Part shown: in pieces, positions 1-10,538 of the stretch
Numbering within the stretch: the stretch's first letter is position 1
Layout: every line of letters begins with the position of its first letter
Assembly (NCBI GenBank): GCA_010356995.1
Contig: ML996690.1
Span: 1,024,217-1,088,216 of the forward strand
DNA: 64,000 nucleotides
Source: Trichodelitschia bisporula
Lineage: Eukaryota; Ascomycota; Dothideomycetes; Phaeotrichales; Phaeotrichaceae
Reading direction: 5' to 3'
Notes under the pieces: model-generated
The model's input: the letters and a program-made list of their open reading frames with translations, nothing else
Database searches by the model: none
Told to the model about the DNA's origin: nothing
Program-made: the position numbers and the translations under genes

Positions 1-40
1 CCTCCTCACCCCGGCGCATTGCACACCTCTGACTTCGTAG

Positions 41-662
41 AATCTTCTACTGGATCGGCGCACGCTACGACTCCGCCCTCCTCATTCAAGCCCTTGTCAT
101 GATCGTCGTACAAGTCGTCCTCCTTTACGTTGCGCTTACGCACCGCCCGCCGCCCCTACATATACACGCACCGGCCGGAGGCGCGCCGTCCATGCTCTCA
201 GCTCGGCCCTATAATTTTTGGCGCTGGGACGATGCGCGCCCGTACTGGTTGTTTATCGGGTACTTTGCCGGCGCGCTAGTGGCGCTGCAGGTACTTCTGG
301 GTACGGCACCGGGATACTCTGCGCTGCTGGGGTATATCGCTCTGGCGATCGAGGCGACGTTGCCGCTGCCGCAAATTATGGCGAATCACCAGCGCAAGTG
401 TTGTCGTGGGTTTAGGGTGAGCGTGCTGGGGAATTGGTTGCTGGGTGATACGTTCAAGATGGTGTTTTTCTTTGCGAAGGGGTCGGCAGATATACCTTGG
501 GCGTTCAAGCTGTGCGGTGTGTTTCAGGCGTGCTGTGATTCGTATCTCGGCGTGCAGTACTGGATGTATGGGAGTGGTGAGATGCCGGTTGCTGCGGAGG
601 AGAGCAAAGGAGGGGTAGTTTGGAGGGAGGGAGGAAGGGAAGCTGAGTGGGTTGGGAGCTGA
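41..662 (+). CDS. PQ-loop repeat membrane protein, 5' end outside window
   Basis: Only the 3' exon is visible. Bases 1-40 look like the end of an intron: a CTGAC branch site shortly before a TAG acceptor at 38-40, with an in-frame stop upstream. Codons run from 42 to the TGA at 660-662. The visible protein is hydrophobic, with several membrane segments. It carries a PQ-loop core, ATLPLPQIMANHQRK followed by GFRVSVLGNWLLGDTFKM, then a final pair of membrane helices and a short charged cytosolic tail. This matches the SLC66A2/PQLC1 family, which includes yeast YMR010W (Any1); Any1 is a Golgi/endosomal protein linked to phospholipid asymmetry. Codons end mostly in C in the first half and in G/T in the second. 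The family call is firm; the exact paralogue is less so. Confidence 0.85.
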
Positions 663-1349
663 TTGTCCCGGTGTGGCATAATTTAGGAATCAACGGATTC
701 GATGGGAGGGGGGGCTTTGACATCATTTCTGCGGCATTCATATCGGCAATGGAGTATTCATGGAGGCCATTGCATCCAAATAATGACACGGGCATGGAGT
801 AGGTTGACAGGCCGCGGGCGGACTGGATCGATAGCATCGCATACTTAATGAAGACATACGTCTCTACTGATATTGTTTGAGGTGCTGCTCAAAACAGCAG
901 AGAGCATCCATTGCCATGCATCTAATAACGTTCCCAACCAAGACATGCTCAAGCCTGCAGCTACGGCTGTGTTTGCGGTGGTATGTCACCCTGATATGAA
1001 ACTCATCGAATCATGGAAAACGACGTAATGAGCGATTAACGACGGGTTGTCCCTCTAGGAAGGAGGCCAGCAAGACGCCAGCCAACTATGATCGAATCCC
1101 CTGTCAAGCCATGGAAGATGGTACAGAGCACGATGATAGAGTTCCTAGGGAGAGGAAGGAGGTGAGGCTGCGGAAAATACTCTTTATACCAAGCCGTTGC
1201 CAAGTGAATCTTCGGGCCGAAAGTGTATCCGGCCCCGCGGATGCCTGGAAGCCTTAGGGATATAAAACTGATCAACAAACACGAAAGCAAAGAGCCGGGA
1301 AGTGCAAAGTAGATGTCAAGCATTTAAACGCTCCGGTATCACCTCCAAA
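663..1349. other. Intergenic, no gene seen
   Basis: This stretch holds the 3' flank of the PQ-loop gene and the promoter of the next gene on the same strand. The reading frames are short and not protein-like. I see no RNA gene or repeat. Confidence 0.6.
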
Positions 1350-3113
1350 ATGAGGCCCAAGACAGATCTCCCTCTATCAAAGGAATTCACTGACGATGAA
1401 TCATATGTCGAGTCTCTACTCGAATTCAGCACCTCCTCGACCCTCCTCCAAACACTATGCGGCGGAGTTCACATCCTAGACTTCTTTACCCGCACGCCGG
1501 ACCTGTACTCTTGTATCCTCCCGGAAGAATGGCGCAACTGGTTCCGCCTCTTCGAAATCGAAGACATCCTCGACCTCCTCCTCCGTGAAGACCTCACGCA
1601 ATTCCTCAACCCCTCCCCGCCCCAAGAATGGCGCTCCGGCCCCGCACCCCCCCACAGCCTAATCGCCTACATCCACTCCGTCCGCCGGCACCTCCTGTCC
1701 CGCTCCTTCCACCCCCCCGCCTCCCCCCCAAAACTCGACCACCTAACCACAATCGGCATGACAGCAAAGAAAATCCACGAAGTCTCCCACGTCGCCCACT
1801 TCGTCTCCACCCTCACCTCCTCCCTCGCCGCCGCCCACCAACCCATTACACACCTCATCGATTTCGGCTCGGGCCACAACTACCTCGGCCGCGCCCTCGC
1901 CTCACCCCCCTACCATGAGAATATCATCGCCGTCGAAAGCAGACCGCACGTCGTTGCCGGCGCCCGCGAGATTGATATCATGGCCGGACTCGCTGAAAAA
2001 CCGGTCGTGCGCAGGAATAAGAAGGCATACCGCGCTGCCCGCGCTGCGGGCACGGTTCCGGATTGGGAGAAGGACAAGGCGCGGTTCGCGCCGCCCGCGG
2101 CTGCTTCGTCTGCGACTGAGGGACCGCAGCGCGCAAGACTCGAGACTCCGCCTGCTGGTCGTGGCAGCGTGCAGTACGTCGAGCACCGGATCCAGGACGG
2201 GAATCTGGCAGCCGTGATCGAGCAGATTGCGCCGGCGGCCGACGCCGCCACTACCCCTGCGCTCATGACGATCTCCCTGCACAGCTGCGGTAACCTCTCG
2301 CACCACGCCCTGCGCACGCTCAGCCTCAACCCCGCCGTCCGCGCGGTGGCGGTCATCGGATGCTGCTACAACCTCCTAACCGAGCGGCTAGGCCCATCCT
2401 TCAAAACCCCAGGCCTGCGGCATAACCACCCGCGCCTCTCCGCCACTAACTCAGCCTTCGACCCGCACGGCTTCCCGATGAGCGCGCGGTTCGCGACATA
2501 CATCCCACCGGGCGGGGGCGAGGAAGGGATAAGGCTGAACATCACGGCGCGCATGATGGCGGTGCAGGCGCCTAGGAACTGGACTAAGGATTCGAGCGAG
2601 GCTTTTTTCACACGGCATTTTTATAGGGCGCTGTTGCAGAGAGTGTTTTTGGAGAAGGGGATTGTGGAGGCGCCGAGGGGCGAGGGCGGCGGGGTGAGTC
2701 CCGCGGGGGGAGGGGATACCGGGGGTACGGCGCCGATTGTGATTGGGGGGTTGGGGAGGCGGTTTTATGTGTCTTTTGAGACGTATGCTAGGGGGGCGGT
2801 GGAGAAGATTGCGGGGCAGGGAGTGGGCGAGGGGTGTAGTGAGGAGGTTAAGGCGATGGTTGCGGAGAGGGTGGGGACGATGACGTCGGATGAGGTGGTG
2901 GGGTATGGGGAGCGGTTTAGGGAGCGGAGGAAGGAGCTTAGTGTTGTGTGGAGCTTGATGGCGGTTAGTGCTGGGGTGGCAGAGGCGTTGGTTGTTGTGG
3001 ATCGGTGGACATGGTTGAGGGAGCAAGAGGGGGTGAAGGAGGCGTGGGTACAGCCGGTGTTTGAATATGGGGAGAGTCCGAGGAACTTGGTGGTCGTGGG
3101 AATTAAGGGGTAG
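1350..3113 (+). CDS. METTL25-like methyltransferase-domain protein
   Basis: An intronless gene of 587 aa. The frame stays open to a GTG at 1302, but the first ATG is at 1350 and is taken as the start. A Rossmann-type SAM-binding core is visible in the middle: motif I is LIDFGSGHNYLGRAL at about residues 170-184, the acidic strand is IAVESRPHVVAGA, and downstream come MTISLHSCGNLSHHALR and VAVIGCCYNLLTE. The pairing of HxCG with GCCY is typical of the METTL25/METTL25B (RRNAD1) group (Pfam Methyltransf_32). The substrate of the fungal members is not established, so no reaction is assigned. Third codon positions are almost all C in the first 1.2 kb and turn to G/T in the last 0.5 kb. The gene is convergent with the zinc-finger gene that follows. 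Confidence 0.85.
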   Translation: MRPKTDLPLSKEFTDDESYVESLLEFSTSSTLLQTLCGGVHILDFFTRTPDLYSCILPEEWRNWFRLFEIEDILDLLLREDLTQFLNPSPPQEWRSGPAPPHSLIAYIHSVRRHLLSRSFHPPASPPKLDHLTTIGMTAKKIHEVSHVAHFVSTLTSSLAAAHQPITHLIDFGSGHNYLGRALASPPYHENIIAVESRPHVVAGAREIDIMAGLAEKPVVRRNKKAYRAARAAGTVPDWEKDKARFAPPAAASSATEGPQRARLETPPAGRGSVQYVEHRIQDGNLAAVIEQIAPAADAATTPALMTISLHSCGNLSHHALRTLSLNPAVRAVAVIGCCYNLLTERLGPSFKTPGLRHNHPRLSATNSAFDPHGFPMSARFATYIPPGGGEEGIRLNITARMMAVQAPRNWTKDSSEAFFTRHFYRALLQRVFLEKGIVEAPRGEGGGVSPAGGGDTGGTAPIVIGGLGRRFYVSFETYARGAVEKIAGQGVGEGCSEEVKAMVAERVGTMTSDEVVGYGERFRERRKELSVVWSLMAVSAGVAEALVVVDRWTWLREQEGVKEAWVQPVFEYGESPRNLVVVGIKG

Positions 3114-3696
3114 GTGGGTTAAGTCCTGTCGACGGAGTTAGACGATGACTGACATCTTCATCGAGATGATACCAACCTTGGGTTCCACCTTGGACAGGAA
3201 GCGACGCAAAACGAAACTATCCCGGTGTACATATGAAGGACGTTGTTCAAATGATTCGGCTTTTCACCTCATTAGAGGTCTGTCGCTCCCCGGACTGCCG
3301 GATCGCGAGTAGTACTCACACAATAGTACATAGAGATATATGCGGACAAGAAAATCTAGCTCGGCTCGGAAGCTCGTATCCTGTTCAGATCGCACTCGTA
3401 GCGACGCAAGGGAAGGGTATCATCAGTCAATCGAAAAGAGGAGCGAACCAAGGAAATCGCAAGGACGTTGCGCGCGCCTGTACATCAAGGACCACCAAAA
3501 GAGAACCCAAAAGAGTGAGTCGCCGCAAAACACGCAGCATCAAACCACCAACACCGAACCTCCGCCAGTCAGTAACCTTCGTCGCGAGACGTGCATCTGT
3601 AAACCGTCCCCCGAACCCCCAAACCCGCCGAAACACCTCACCAAACCCTCTCATAAACTCAAGAAACGAAAGAAACAGAAACAGAAACGGCAAAGC
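3114..3696. other. Convergent 3' flanks
   Basis: This lies between the stop codons of two convergent genes and probably contains both 3' UTRs. Frames are open on both strands but basic and low-complexity, with no recognisable domain. An A-rich run of short GAAAC repeats sits near 3660-3690. Confidence 0.5.
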
Positions 3697-6300
3697 TCAA
3701 CGCCCCACAGCAATCGGCTGCCGAAACACCAAATCAAAGTTCATCTCCGGCGACTCCCCCTCCGGCTGCCTCAGCGCCGCACTACTCTTATTCCGCACAT
3801 GCCTGAATATCTCCTTCGGCGTCTTCGGCCGCGGACCCGGGCTCATCGTCCTTCCCCTGCTGCTCCCAGGCTGCACCGGCGAACTCGGCCGGCTCAGCGA
3901 ATAAATGTCGACCGCCCCGCCAACGGAGCTGTGAAACTCTGACCCGCCAGACATAATGCTCGGCGAACGACTCAGCGGCGGACTCGCTAGCTTCTTGAGC
4001 TCCGACCGGCTGCTGCTTGCCGAGTGCATCGGCTTGCCCGCGCCTCGGTTTCCCGGCGTGCTCGCCGCCGCACTCGCGGCACGGCTACGGAACCGCGGCC
4101 GCGGGCTCATGCAGCTGTCCACTGGACTGAGCGGGCTGAGCGGTGTCGTCGCGCCGCTGGGCGGCGAAACGCGGCCCGTGCCCACTGGGGACAGGAGGAG
4201 CTCGCGAGACGCGCGCTTCGAGGCCGGGACCTGAAGCAGGCCCGAGAGGCGCTTGCGGCGCGAGTCTGCCACTTCTTGTAGCTGGAGTTCGTCTTCCTCG
4301 GTCGGCGGGCTGGGGGGCAGATTCTTCGCCGCCGCGCCCATGAGCTTAGCAGCTGCGATGGCAGACGGGTGCCCGAGCTGGTAGGCGTAGCGGACGACTT
4401 CCGTCGGCCCGCGCGGGAAGTCGCGGTACTCGAGGCTGCGGCGCAGCTCGTAGGTGTTGCCCTCGAGCCACTCGAGCGGCGGCCAGGCTCGCTTCGCGTC
4501 GCCGTGGCAGCGGATCATGAAGCGCTTGAAGGCGTCACGGGTGTCGGACTGGCGGAGCAGGTTGCGGATGTAATTCGTGTAGCGCCACTGGGGTGTGGTG
4601 CCCGGGTGGTCCGCAGCCCACTCATAGTGTCCCGCGACGTGTTTGCACCGGCGCTTCCAATTGTCGAACACCTTCTTGCAGGCGTCGAAACCACAGGCCC
4701 AGATCTTCTTCGCGGGTAGCTCGCGCTTCACCTCGGGCGCGCACGTGCAGTTCAAGCACGCATGCGCCTCCTCGTGGTGCCGCTGGAAGCTGGTTCCCTT
4801 GTCGAAGGCGGCTTCGCATGCGATGTACGGGCACGGCCAGTGGAACTGGCGCTCGTGGGTGAAGGACTCGTGGGCCTCCCAGCCGGCGCGCGTCTTGAAG
4901 GCCACGCCACAGGTGGTGCAGAAGTAGGTCACGCCGGCGAGGATCTGGCGCTGGGGGAGCCGGGCCGACGCTCGGCGCACGAGCGAGAGGGAGGTCCGTT
5001 TGCCGAGCCCCGAGCTCGAAATGTTGGTGAAAGTCCCGGTGGTGGGTGAGCTGGGCTCCTCGGGTGCGGTGGTTTCGACTGTGCCGCGGCGGGTGCCGAT
5101 TGGGACTGGAGCGGGGCGCGGGTTTTCGTAAGGCTTGAATCTTGGGACTTCGGGCTTGGTGGATATTGATATCTTGCGCATTGTGCTTCGTCGGGATGTT
5201 GTCGTAGGCATCACAGGCGACAGGGAATACTCAGGAGCTTGCTTAGGGGATGGGGGCAAGTCCTTGATGAATGGCTCCTCGGGTACTTCTGACAGATGTC
5301 TGGTTATGACCCTAGACGCGTCTGGGAATGGCACCATCTCCGTGGGCGCCTCGGGGAATCGTTCAAGATCTTTGGGGGGCTCTGGAAGTGGGGGTGGAAC
5401 TATGGGAAGTCGCTTCGGCGTCGGTTGAAGTATCTCGGGCTGCGGCGGCGCCTGCTCAGGGGTATCGGGCTGCACTGGCGTCTCCTCGGCGGCTTCCGGC
5501 TGTGACCCCTCCTCTGGAGATTCGGGTTCCTTCGACGCATCCTTCGGCGTTTCAGGCAGCTTCGGCGATTCCTTTGGATCCTCCGGTTGCTTCGAGACCT
5601 CCACTGGATCTTCCGTCTGCACGGCCGCCTCGACCTGTTGTGTTACCGGCTGCCGGGATATCTCGATCGATCCTTCCGACCGTTTTGGCACCCCTCTTAG
5701 AACTAGAGTGCTCCGCCTCTCCCTAGGAATTGCCGGCAACTCCTTATTGCTATACTCGTCCCGCGAGCGCTCCATCTCCTCTCTCCTCGCCACACCCTTC
5801 GCCTCCTCCGCCCTCCTTATGCGCATCGCCGACTGCGCCTCAATCTGGCGCCAATGCGCCGGAATAACCTTCGGGATCTCAATCTCACGATGGCGGGGCG
5901 TCTCACGCAAAGACATGGTGGCCGCGCGCTTCAACGGGCGGCGCATGAGCTCCTCGGCCGTGGCGTAGTGCTCCGCGAGCGAGGGGATAGGGGACGTAGA
6001 ACCTGTGATCTCGGAGGCGGCGTCACGGTTACGGTGGCTCGAGCCGGCGGATTCGCGGCTGTCGATGCTCGAGGTGGGTGAGAGGGGCCGTTGCCCGCCG
6101 AACCAGTACAGCGCGGGGACGGGGCCGGCGGGGCGAGGCTGGTGGTCGTGAACGGGGGATTCGTCTTGGAAGAGCCGCGCGAGGAATTGCGGCGGGTACT
6201 TCTTCTTGAGCCGCGCGACAGCGTCACGGTCCTCTTCTGACATGGGTTCGAGGAGCTGGAAGGTGCTGGGGAACAGCTTCATAATGCCGCTTTTGGACAT
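3697..6300 (-). CDS. C2H2-type zinc-finger protein, fungal orphan
   Basis: An intronless gene of 867 aa. The ATG at 6300 is the first in frame; the few codons upstream begin with GTG. The N-terminal half is disordered and charged, with a stretch of repeated Pro/Glu/Lys units (SKQPEDPKESPKLPE and similar) at about residues 235-300. Roughly residues 455-600 hold a cluster of Cys and His: YFCTTCGVAF...H...H, then WPCPYIACEAAF...H...H, then a degenerate third unit WACGFDACKKVF...C..H...H. After it comes a conserved-looking helical block (YTNYIRNLLRQSDTRDAFK). The C-terminus is Ser/Pro-rich. The finger spacing suggests a nucleic-acid- or protein-binding role. I do not recognise a named orthologue. 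The 5' flank is unusually long and gene-free. Confidence 0.8.
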   Translation of the reverse strand: MSKSGIMKLFPSTFQLLEPMSEEDRDAVARLKKKYPPQFLARLFQDESPVHDHQPRPAGPVPALYWFGGQRPLSPTSSIDSRESAGSSHRNRDAASEITGSTSPIPSLAEHYATAEELMRRPLKRAATMSLRETPRHREIEIPKVIPAHWRQIEAQSAMRIRRAEEAKGVARREEMERSRDEYSNKELPAIPRERRSTLVLRGVPKRSEGSIEISRQPVTQQVEAAVQTEDPVEVSKQPEDPKESPKLPETPKDASKEPESPEEGSQPEAAEETPVQPDTPEQAPPQPEILQPTPKRLPIVPPPLPEPPKDLERFPEAPTEMVPFPDASRVITRHLSEVPEEPFIKDLPPSPKQAPEYSLSPVMPTTTSRRSTMRKISISTKPEVPRFKPYENPRPAPVPIGTRRGTVETTAPEEPSSPTTGTFTNISSSGLGKRTSLSLVRRASARLPQRQILAGVTYFCTTCGVAFKTRAGWEAHESFTHERQFHWPCPYIACEAAFDKGTSFQRHHEEAHACLNCTCAPEVKRELPAKKIWACGFDACKKVFDNWKRRCKHVAGHYEWAADHPGTTPQWRYTNYIRNLLRQSDTRDAFKRFMIRCHGDAKRAWPPLEWLEGNTYELRRSLEYRDFPRGPTEVVRYAYQLGHPSAIAAAKLMGAAAKNLPPSPPTEEDELQLQEVADSRRKRLSGLLQVPASKRASRELLLSPVGTGRVSPPSGATTPLSPLSPVDSCMSPRPRFRSRAASAAASTPGNRGAGKPMHSASSSRSELKKLASPPLSRSPSIMSGGSEFHSSVGGAVDIYSLSRPSSPVQPGSSRGRTMSPGPRPKTPKEIFRHVRNKSSAALRQPEGESPEMNFDLVFRQPIAVGR

Positions 6301-8701
6301 CGCGGCCACGAGTGGTGGCTGCTCTTAACCGATGGTTAGAGACGGTGGGGGGGTGTGATATCAGTACATAGGGATCGGAGGATGCAAATTACAGGTCCTC
6401 GGGTGGAGTTTAGGGTGTAGGTAAGGAAGGAAAAGGAAAGGAGAGGCAAGAAAGGCGTTTGGAGAAGAGGGAGGGCAATGGTGAGGACAAAAAGACTCGG
6501 TCATCACTGTTCCTCTCTCTTTTTTGGTGCCTTGCCCTCCCCCAGTAACCCCCAAGGCTCGTACATGCACACACTGCAGCCACAGCGGCCATTGGCTCCA
6601 TCTCCCCTGTTGCCCTGTGCGTGGCGCATCCTAAAGAGGAGCGGAAAGGCTCGAGGGACAAGGAGCGGCCCGTGCATTGCGGCCCTGCCAAATGAGCTCA
6701 AGGCCGGGGCTCTAGAAGACGAGAAAGGAACAGCGTGGGAGAGAAAAAGTTGACAGTGAAGACAAGAGAAGAAGACAAGTAACCGAGCCGGTGATGATCG
6801 GCGCGATTGGCGCTTTGCCAGGTTTCGGAAACCGGTCTCCTTAGCACCGTTTTGTCGGTTTCTCCCCATATTTCCGCATATCACCATCCAATGCCCTCGC
6901 AGCTTTTTGCTTTGACACACTCTTCCAGCCTCGCCGACTTTCGCAAAGAAGCGAAGCTGCGAATGACCACGACTTCTCCGCCCAATGCCATTGAAGCCTT
7001 GGGCCAAGAACGTGGGATGGCACATCATGCGGGGAGGGCTCGATTGACCATCCACAGCTCTCAGCCTCCCCACTCCACACGCCCCTAATTTTGCATACCC
7101 CCAGGAACTGTGGACGATAGGGCGGCCGTTTACAAGTTCGTCCTGCCCCCGCAAAATCAGCTCACGTCTGTCGTGCTCGAGCTCGGTCTCGGTCCACACT
7201 GGTAGCTGCTCCGAGAAGTCAAGGGCGGTTCGTCAGTCCGCGTTGTGGTCGGGTCATCACCGCGTCGCGAGCACCATCTTACTGTAGCGCACAGTCCAAG
7301 ACGTGCTGCTGTGCGATGACGGGATGATCGTGGTTGGCTTCAAGCCATCGGCCAGCCTCAAGGCGGCGGTGGCGCCGCTCCCCGGCCCTATTCCGCAAAT
7401 TCAACTCCTCAAAGACAAAGAGGATGAAGCTTTGAAACCCCTGCCTCGAAAGCCGATGGGGGTTCGTGATCCGTGGAGCCATTGTGTTTCTCTGCTCGCA
7501 AAGCGGACTGAGTCTTACGATCCTGATCGATTCTGCTTTGCTTTTGCGGGAGAAAAGAAAACCGGCCTTGCCGATCGGCGGAAGCGGTTCGTATATATGT
7601 TAGCTGTATTGCCCGCCTTGCTGGCTGCGTTGACGATCCCTTCGTCTTTTGCGTCTCGGGCGGTTTTTGCTGGCGTGACTCCACCGACGGCCCCCTGAGT
7701 AGGACCCAGAAACGGCCTAGATGTTAGAATAACGTCTCCAAGATTCCCAGTCGTGCCGAGTTACACTCCAGCTATCGGCCCCTCTCTCATAGCACGCGCT
7801 AAGCGTTGAGGTCGATGCGCAGTTTATGCTGTGTGACCCTGACTACGCCGCGCGGTACCGTGCAACCTGATCGCTTTCCGGTCCAACGATTCTCCAAGCA
7901 TCAAGGATGGCCCTCTCAAGAAGACTTTCCCATGACACGGTGACAGCTGTTGCCCAAGAAACACGGATTTGCTGTGCCGTTGGCGGCGTTGACGTTCAGC
8001 ACTGGCATTCGCTATAAGCGTAATTTGCCAGCTCCACCCATCCTGACGAGAGTGGAGGGTGAAAAAGGTTGATTCCCCCTTCCAAATTGGCTGTGCCTCT
8101 TTTCCGTCAAGATGCTTGATACTCCGCATGCCCCGCATCCAGCCCTGGAAACCCCTCCTGCAAAGCGCAAAGCTGGTCAAAAAACTTACCAGTTCCCGTC
8201 CTCACATCCATTGGCCATATGCACAAAGCGGGCAGAACCCACCATCTGTACCTGCAGGGCGCGGCACAAGGAGCGCAGGGGAAAAGACGCGGAAAAAGCG
8301 GCATCCCGGTCCGTTTGCTGCAGCTCCCCCTCGCCGACCCAGAGACGCGGGTCGGGTAGATTTTTGGCAAAGGCAAGGGAGAAATCTCTACATCCGTACA
8401 GTAATGCCGCTGTCTTCTCATTCGTCGGTCAAGAAATCTTTTACCGGTACCCGGTTCCCTTTTTTCCTCTCCCTTGCCTTGCTGCTGCGAGCCTTGGTGA
8501 GCGTGCGCTCCACATGCGAGGCAGTCTACGGAGGATTGAGCTGGATGCTCACCCTGCTTGGTACATGGCGCTTGTAACTTCCTACTCCACTTTCCCCCTT
8601 TCTTGTCCTGGAGCTCGCATGAGCGGAGGTTGCTCCTTCGATCCCGGAAGCAAGGTTTTGCCGGGCTCGACCTAGTCACTACCAATCCATTAGATCGAGG
8701 C

Positions 8702-8720
8702 GGCGCCTTAGTAGCGCAGG
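8702..8720 (+). other. Possible tRNA 5'-half-like fragment
   Basis: The bases GGCGCCTTAGTAGCGCAGG resemble the acceptor stem and D-arm start of a fungal elongator tRNA-Met. The next bases can close a GTAG/CTAC mini-stem. No anticodon arm, B box (GGTTCGA) or matching 3' acceptor strand follows. It is therefore at best a fragment and may be a chance match. Confidence 0.2.
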
Positions 8721-9595
8721 CTACAGTATGATACTTGCAAGCATCCCGCGATATCAGACGGCCCGAAAGGCAGACACCGGCCTCGACATCCCTCTGCCTC
8801 TTTCATCGTCTGCTGCCGGATCGGCCTTCCGGCCTTCATTTTTGGATGCGAAGACGGATCTCAGTCGTCGAACGAAGATAAACTCTAGCCCAACCGGCTC
8901 CGAGGAAGCGGCAACCGGGAATGTGGGGTTTATCCCTGGAGGCGCAAGGTTTCAACTAATGTACGATGCGCTGGTTCCATTCCAAAACCAGAGTTGGCCG
9001 CATAGTTGGCCGCAGTTCCAAGGTTCGCCCTGCCTGGCAGCGTAGGTTCTAGGCAGTCCCGACTCCTTTGGGATGCGGAAAGCTAATAGTCGATGGCACG
9101 GAATACTAAGCGTTGGAGGGGCTTCCGGGTCGTTCTTCCCGGGTTTACGCCGGCCCTGCCGTCCCTTCCCATCTGGCTGGGAGCGAGTCGCGCAAGCTGA
9201 GTTGGTGAGATCGGTAGCTTCTGGGATGTCGATGGTCGATTTGAAGGGTACGGGTGGAGAATGCGAGGCTACGTAGCAAGGGCGGCCGCATCTAGTAGGC
9301 ATGAGACGCGATGACCATAGCGGTGTTAAGGTAGGGGAGAATCCATACCCCTTACGATTAATCCTAACGAGGATCGGGTAGACGTTCAAAGGACACCGCA
9401 ACGAACAGACAATAATGAGAGAGTTGCTCAGACACGTGGAGTCGCAACGCGTGCGGAGCGAAAGCCTGAATTAAAGATGAAGAAGAGAAGAGAGAGAAGA
9501 GAGGCAGAGCCTCTCAGGTCCAGATAAAATTGTTGTCCGGTCCTCCAAGGTTCCTTCCATTACGCCCCCCAGCTACTTCCCAGGTTAATGACACT

Positions 9596-9639
9596 CCTTC
9601 CAAAGAGTACGGCTGCCCCTTCCAAAGGTACGGATGTCC
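9596..9639 (+). repeat. Two-copy 22-bp tandem repeat
   Basis: Two adjacent copies share the pattern CCTTCCAAAG followed by GTACGG and a pyrimidine-rich end, at 9596-9617 and 9618-9639, with a few differences. A partial third CCTTCC-like start follows. This is a minor local duplication in noncoding DNA. Confidence 0.6.
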
Positions 9640-10538
9640 CTTCCCTTTGACTACATCTGACGACAGCTAAAGAGGCCTACCGGACGGGTCACGGGCGCAC
9701 CTAGAACTAGTCTTGCTGACAGCACCCAGATCCAAATGCATTTCGGCATGCCGTCGGACAGGTAGCAGATAACCGAACCGGGCTCGTTCGGATTTGAATT
9801 GAGAACACGGTCTCTGACAGAACCAGCCGGGTAGAAACATCCGCCCGTATACTCCTCCCGCCATTTCCCCTCATAAGTCGGCCACTATGACAACATGACA
9901 TTCTTCAGCTGTTGCGCAAAGCTCTTCAAGTTTCCACCTCGTTTGTTCCGAAGCCACCCAGTGCGGGTATTCAAGGAGCATTCCCGCGCCCGTCTGGTGA
10001 ACGTGCCGAATAAAGCGAGTGCATGGAGTTCCGACTGCCCTTCAACCTTGACACCTGTACCATGCGTAAGATGCGGGGGGTGAGGTAATGGCGGGGCGGA
10101 GCGGAGCGCTTTGATGATATCGGAGGCGTCTTTCGTGAACGATTCGGCCGTGCTCAAGAATAAATATTGCTGGCGGGAAGCGAAGCCAACTTTCGAGTGC
10201 GAACCAAGGGAAGGAGCCAGGCCATCGTTTCGGTACAAGGGCTTGTGAACCCAACATCAGTAGCGCTACACCCGCTACTTGATACTCGAAACGGTTTCCT
10301 CAGCAAAGTGTGCGGGAGAGCGGTCGATAAGAATGATGCACGAATGACATCATACGTTAGGTGATCAACATGAACCGGTTAATTCCAGTATCAAGGGCCC
10401 TAAATCTGCTCTTGATCACACACGCTGGGCTGGGCATATGTACACACCTCTAGAGTTTCCATCCCAACCATGCTTCTCCCAACGCCATCTCCCAAAACCC
10501 AGACCTGGAGCAGAGATCCTCGAACGCCAGTCTTCCCT

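Larger units (their letters stand above)
6301..10538. other. 4.2-kb gene-poor stretch upstream of the zinc-finger gene
   Basis: I find no gene I can support here. Frames of up to about 190 codons occur on both strands (for example an ATG frame at 8112-8675), but they are arginine- and serine-rich, overlap equally long antisense frames and have no recognisable motif. The composition is pyrimidine/purine-patchy, with a GA-rich run near 9476-9510 and a small tandem repeat at 9596-9639. It may hold a long 5' leader of the zinc-finger gene or noncoding transcripts. Confidence 0.45.

Noticed and set aside
1902-2356. Long antisense frames inside the METTL25-like gene
   Set aside because: They are shadows of a strongly C-ending codon pattern; no motif is present.
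8112-8675. 187-codon ATG frame in the gene-poor stretch
   Set aside because: Arg/Ser/Pro-rich with no motif, and mirrored by an equally long antisense frame, as expected by chance in skewed DNA.
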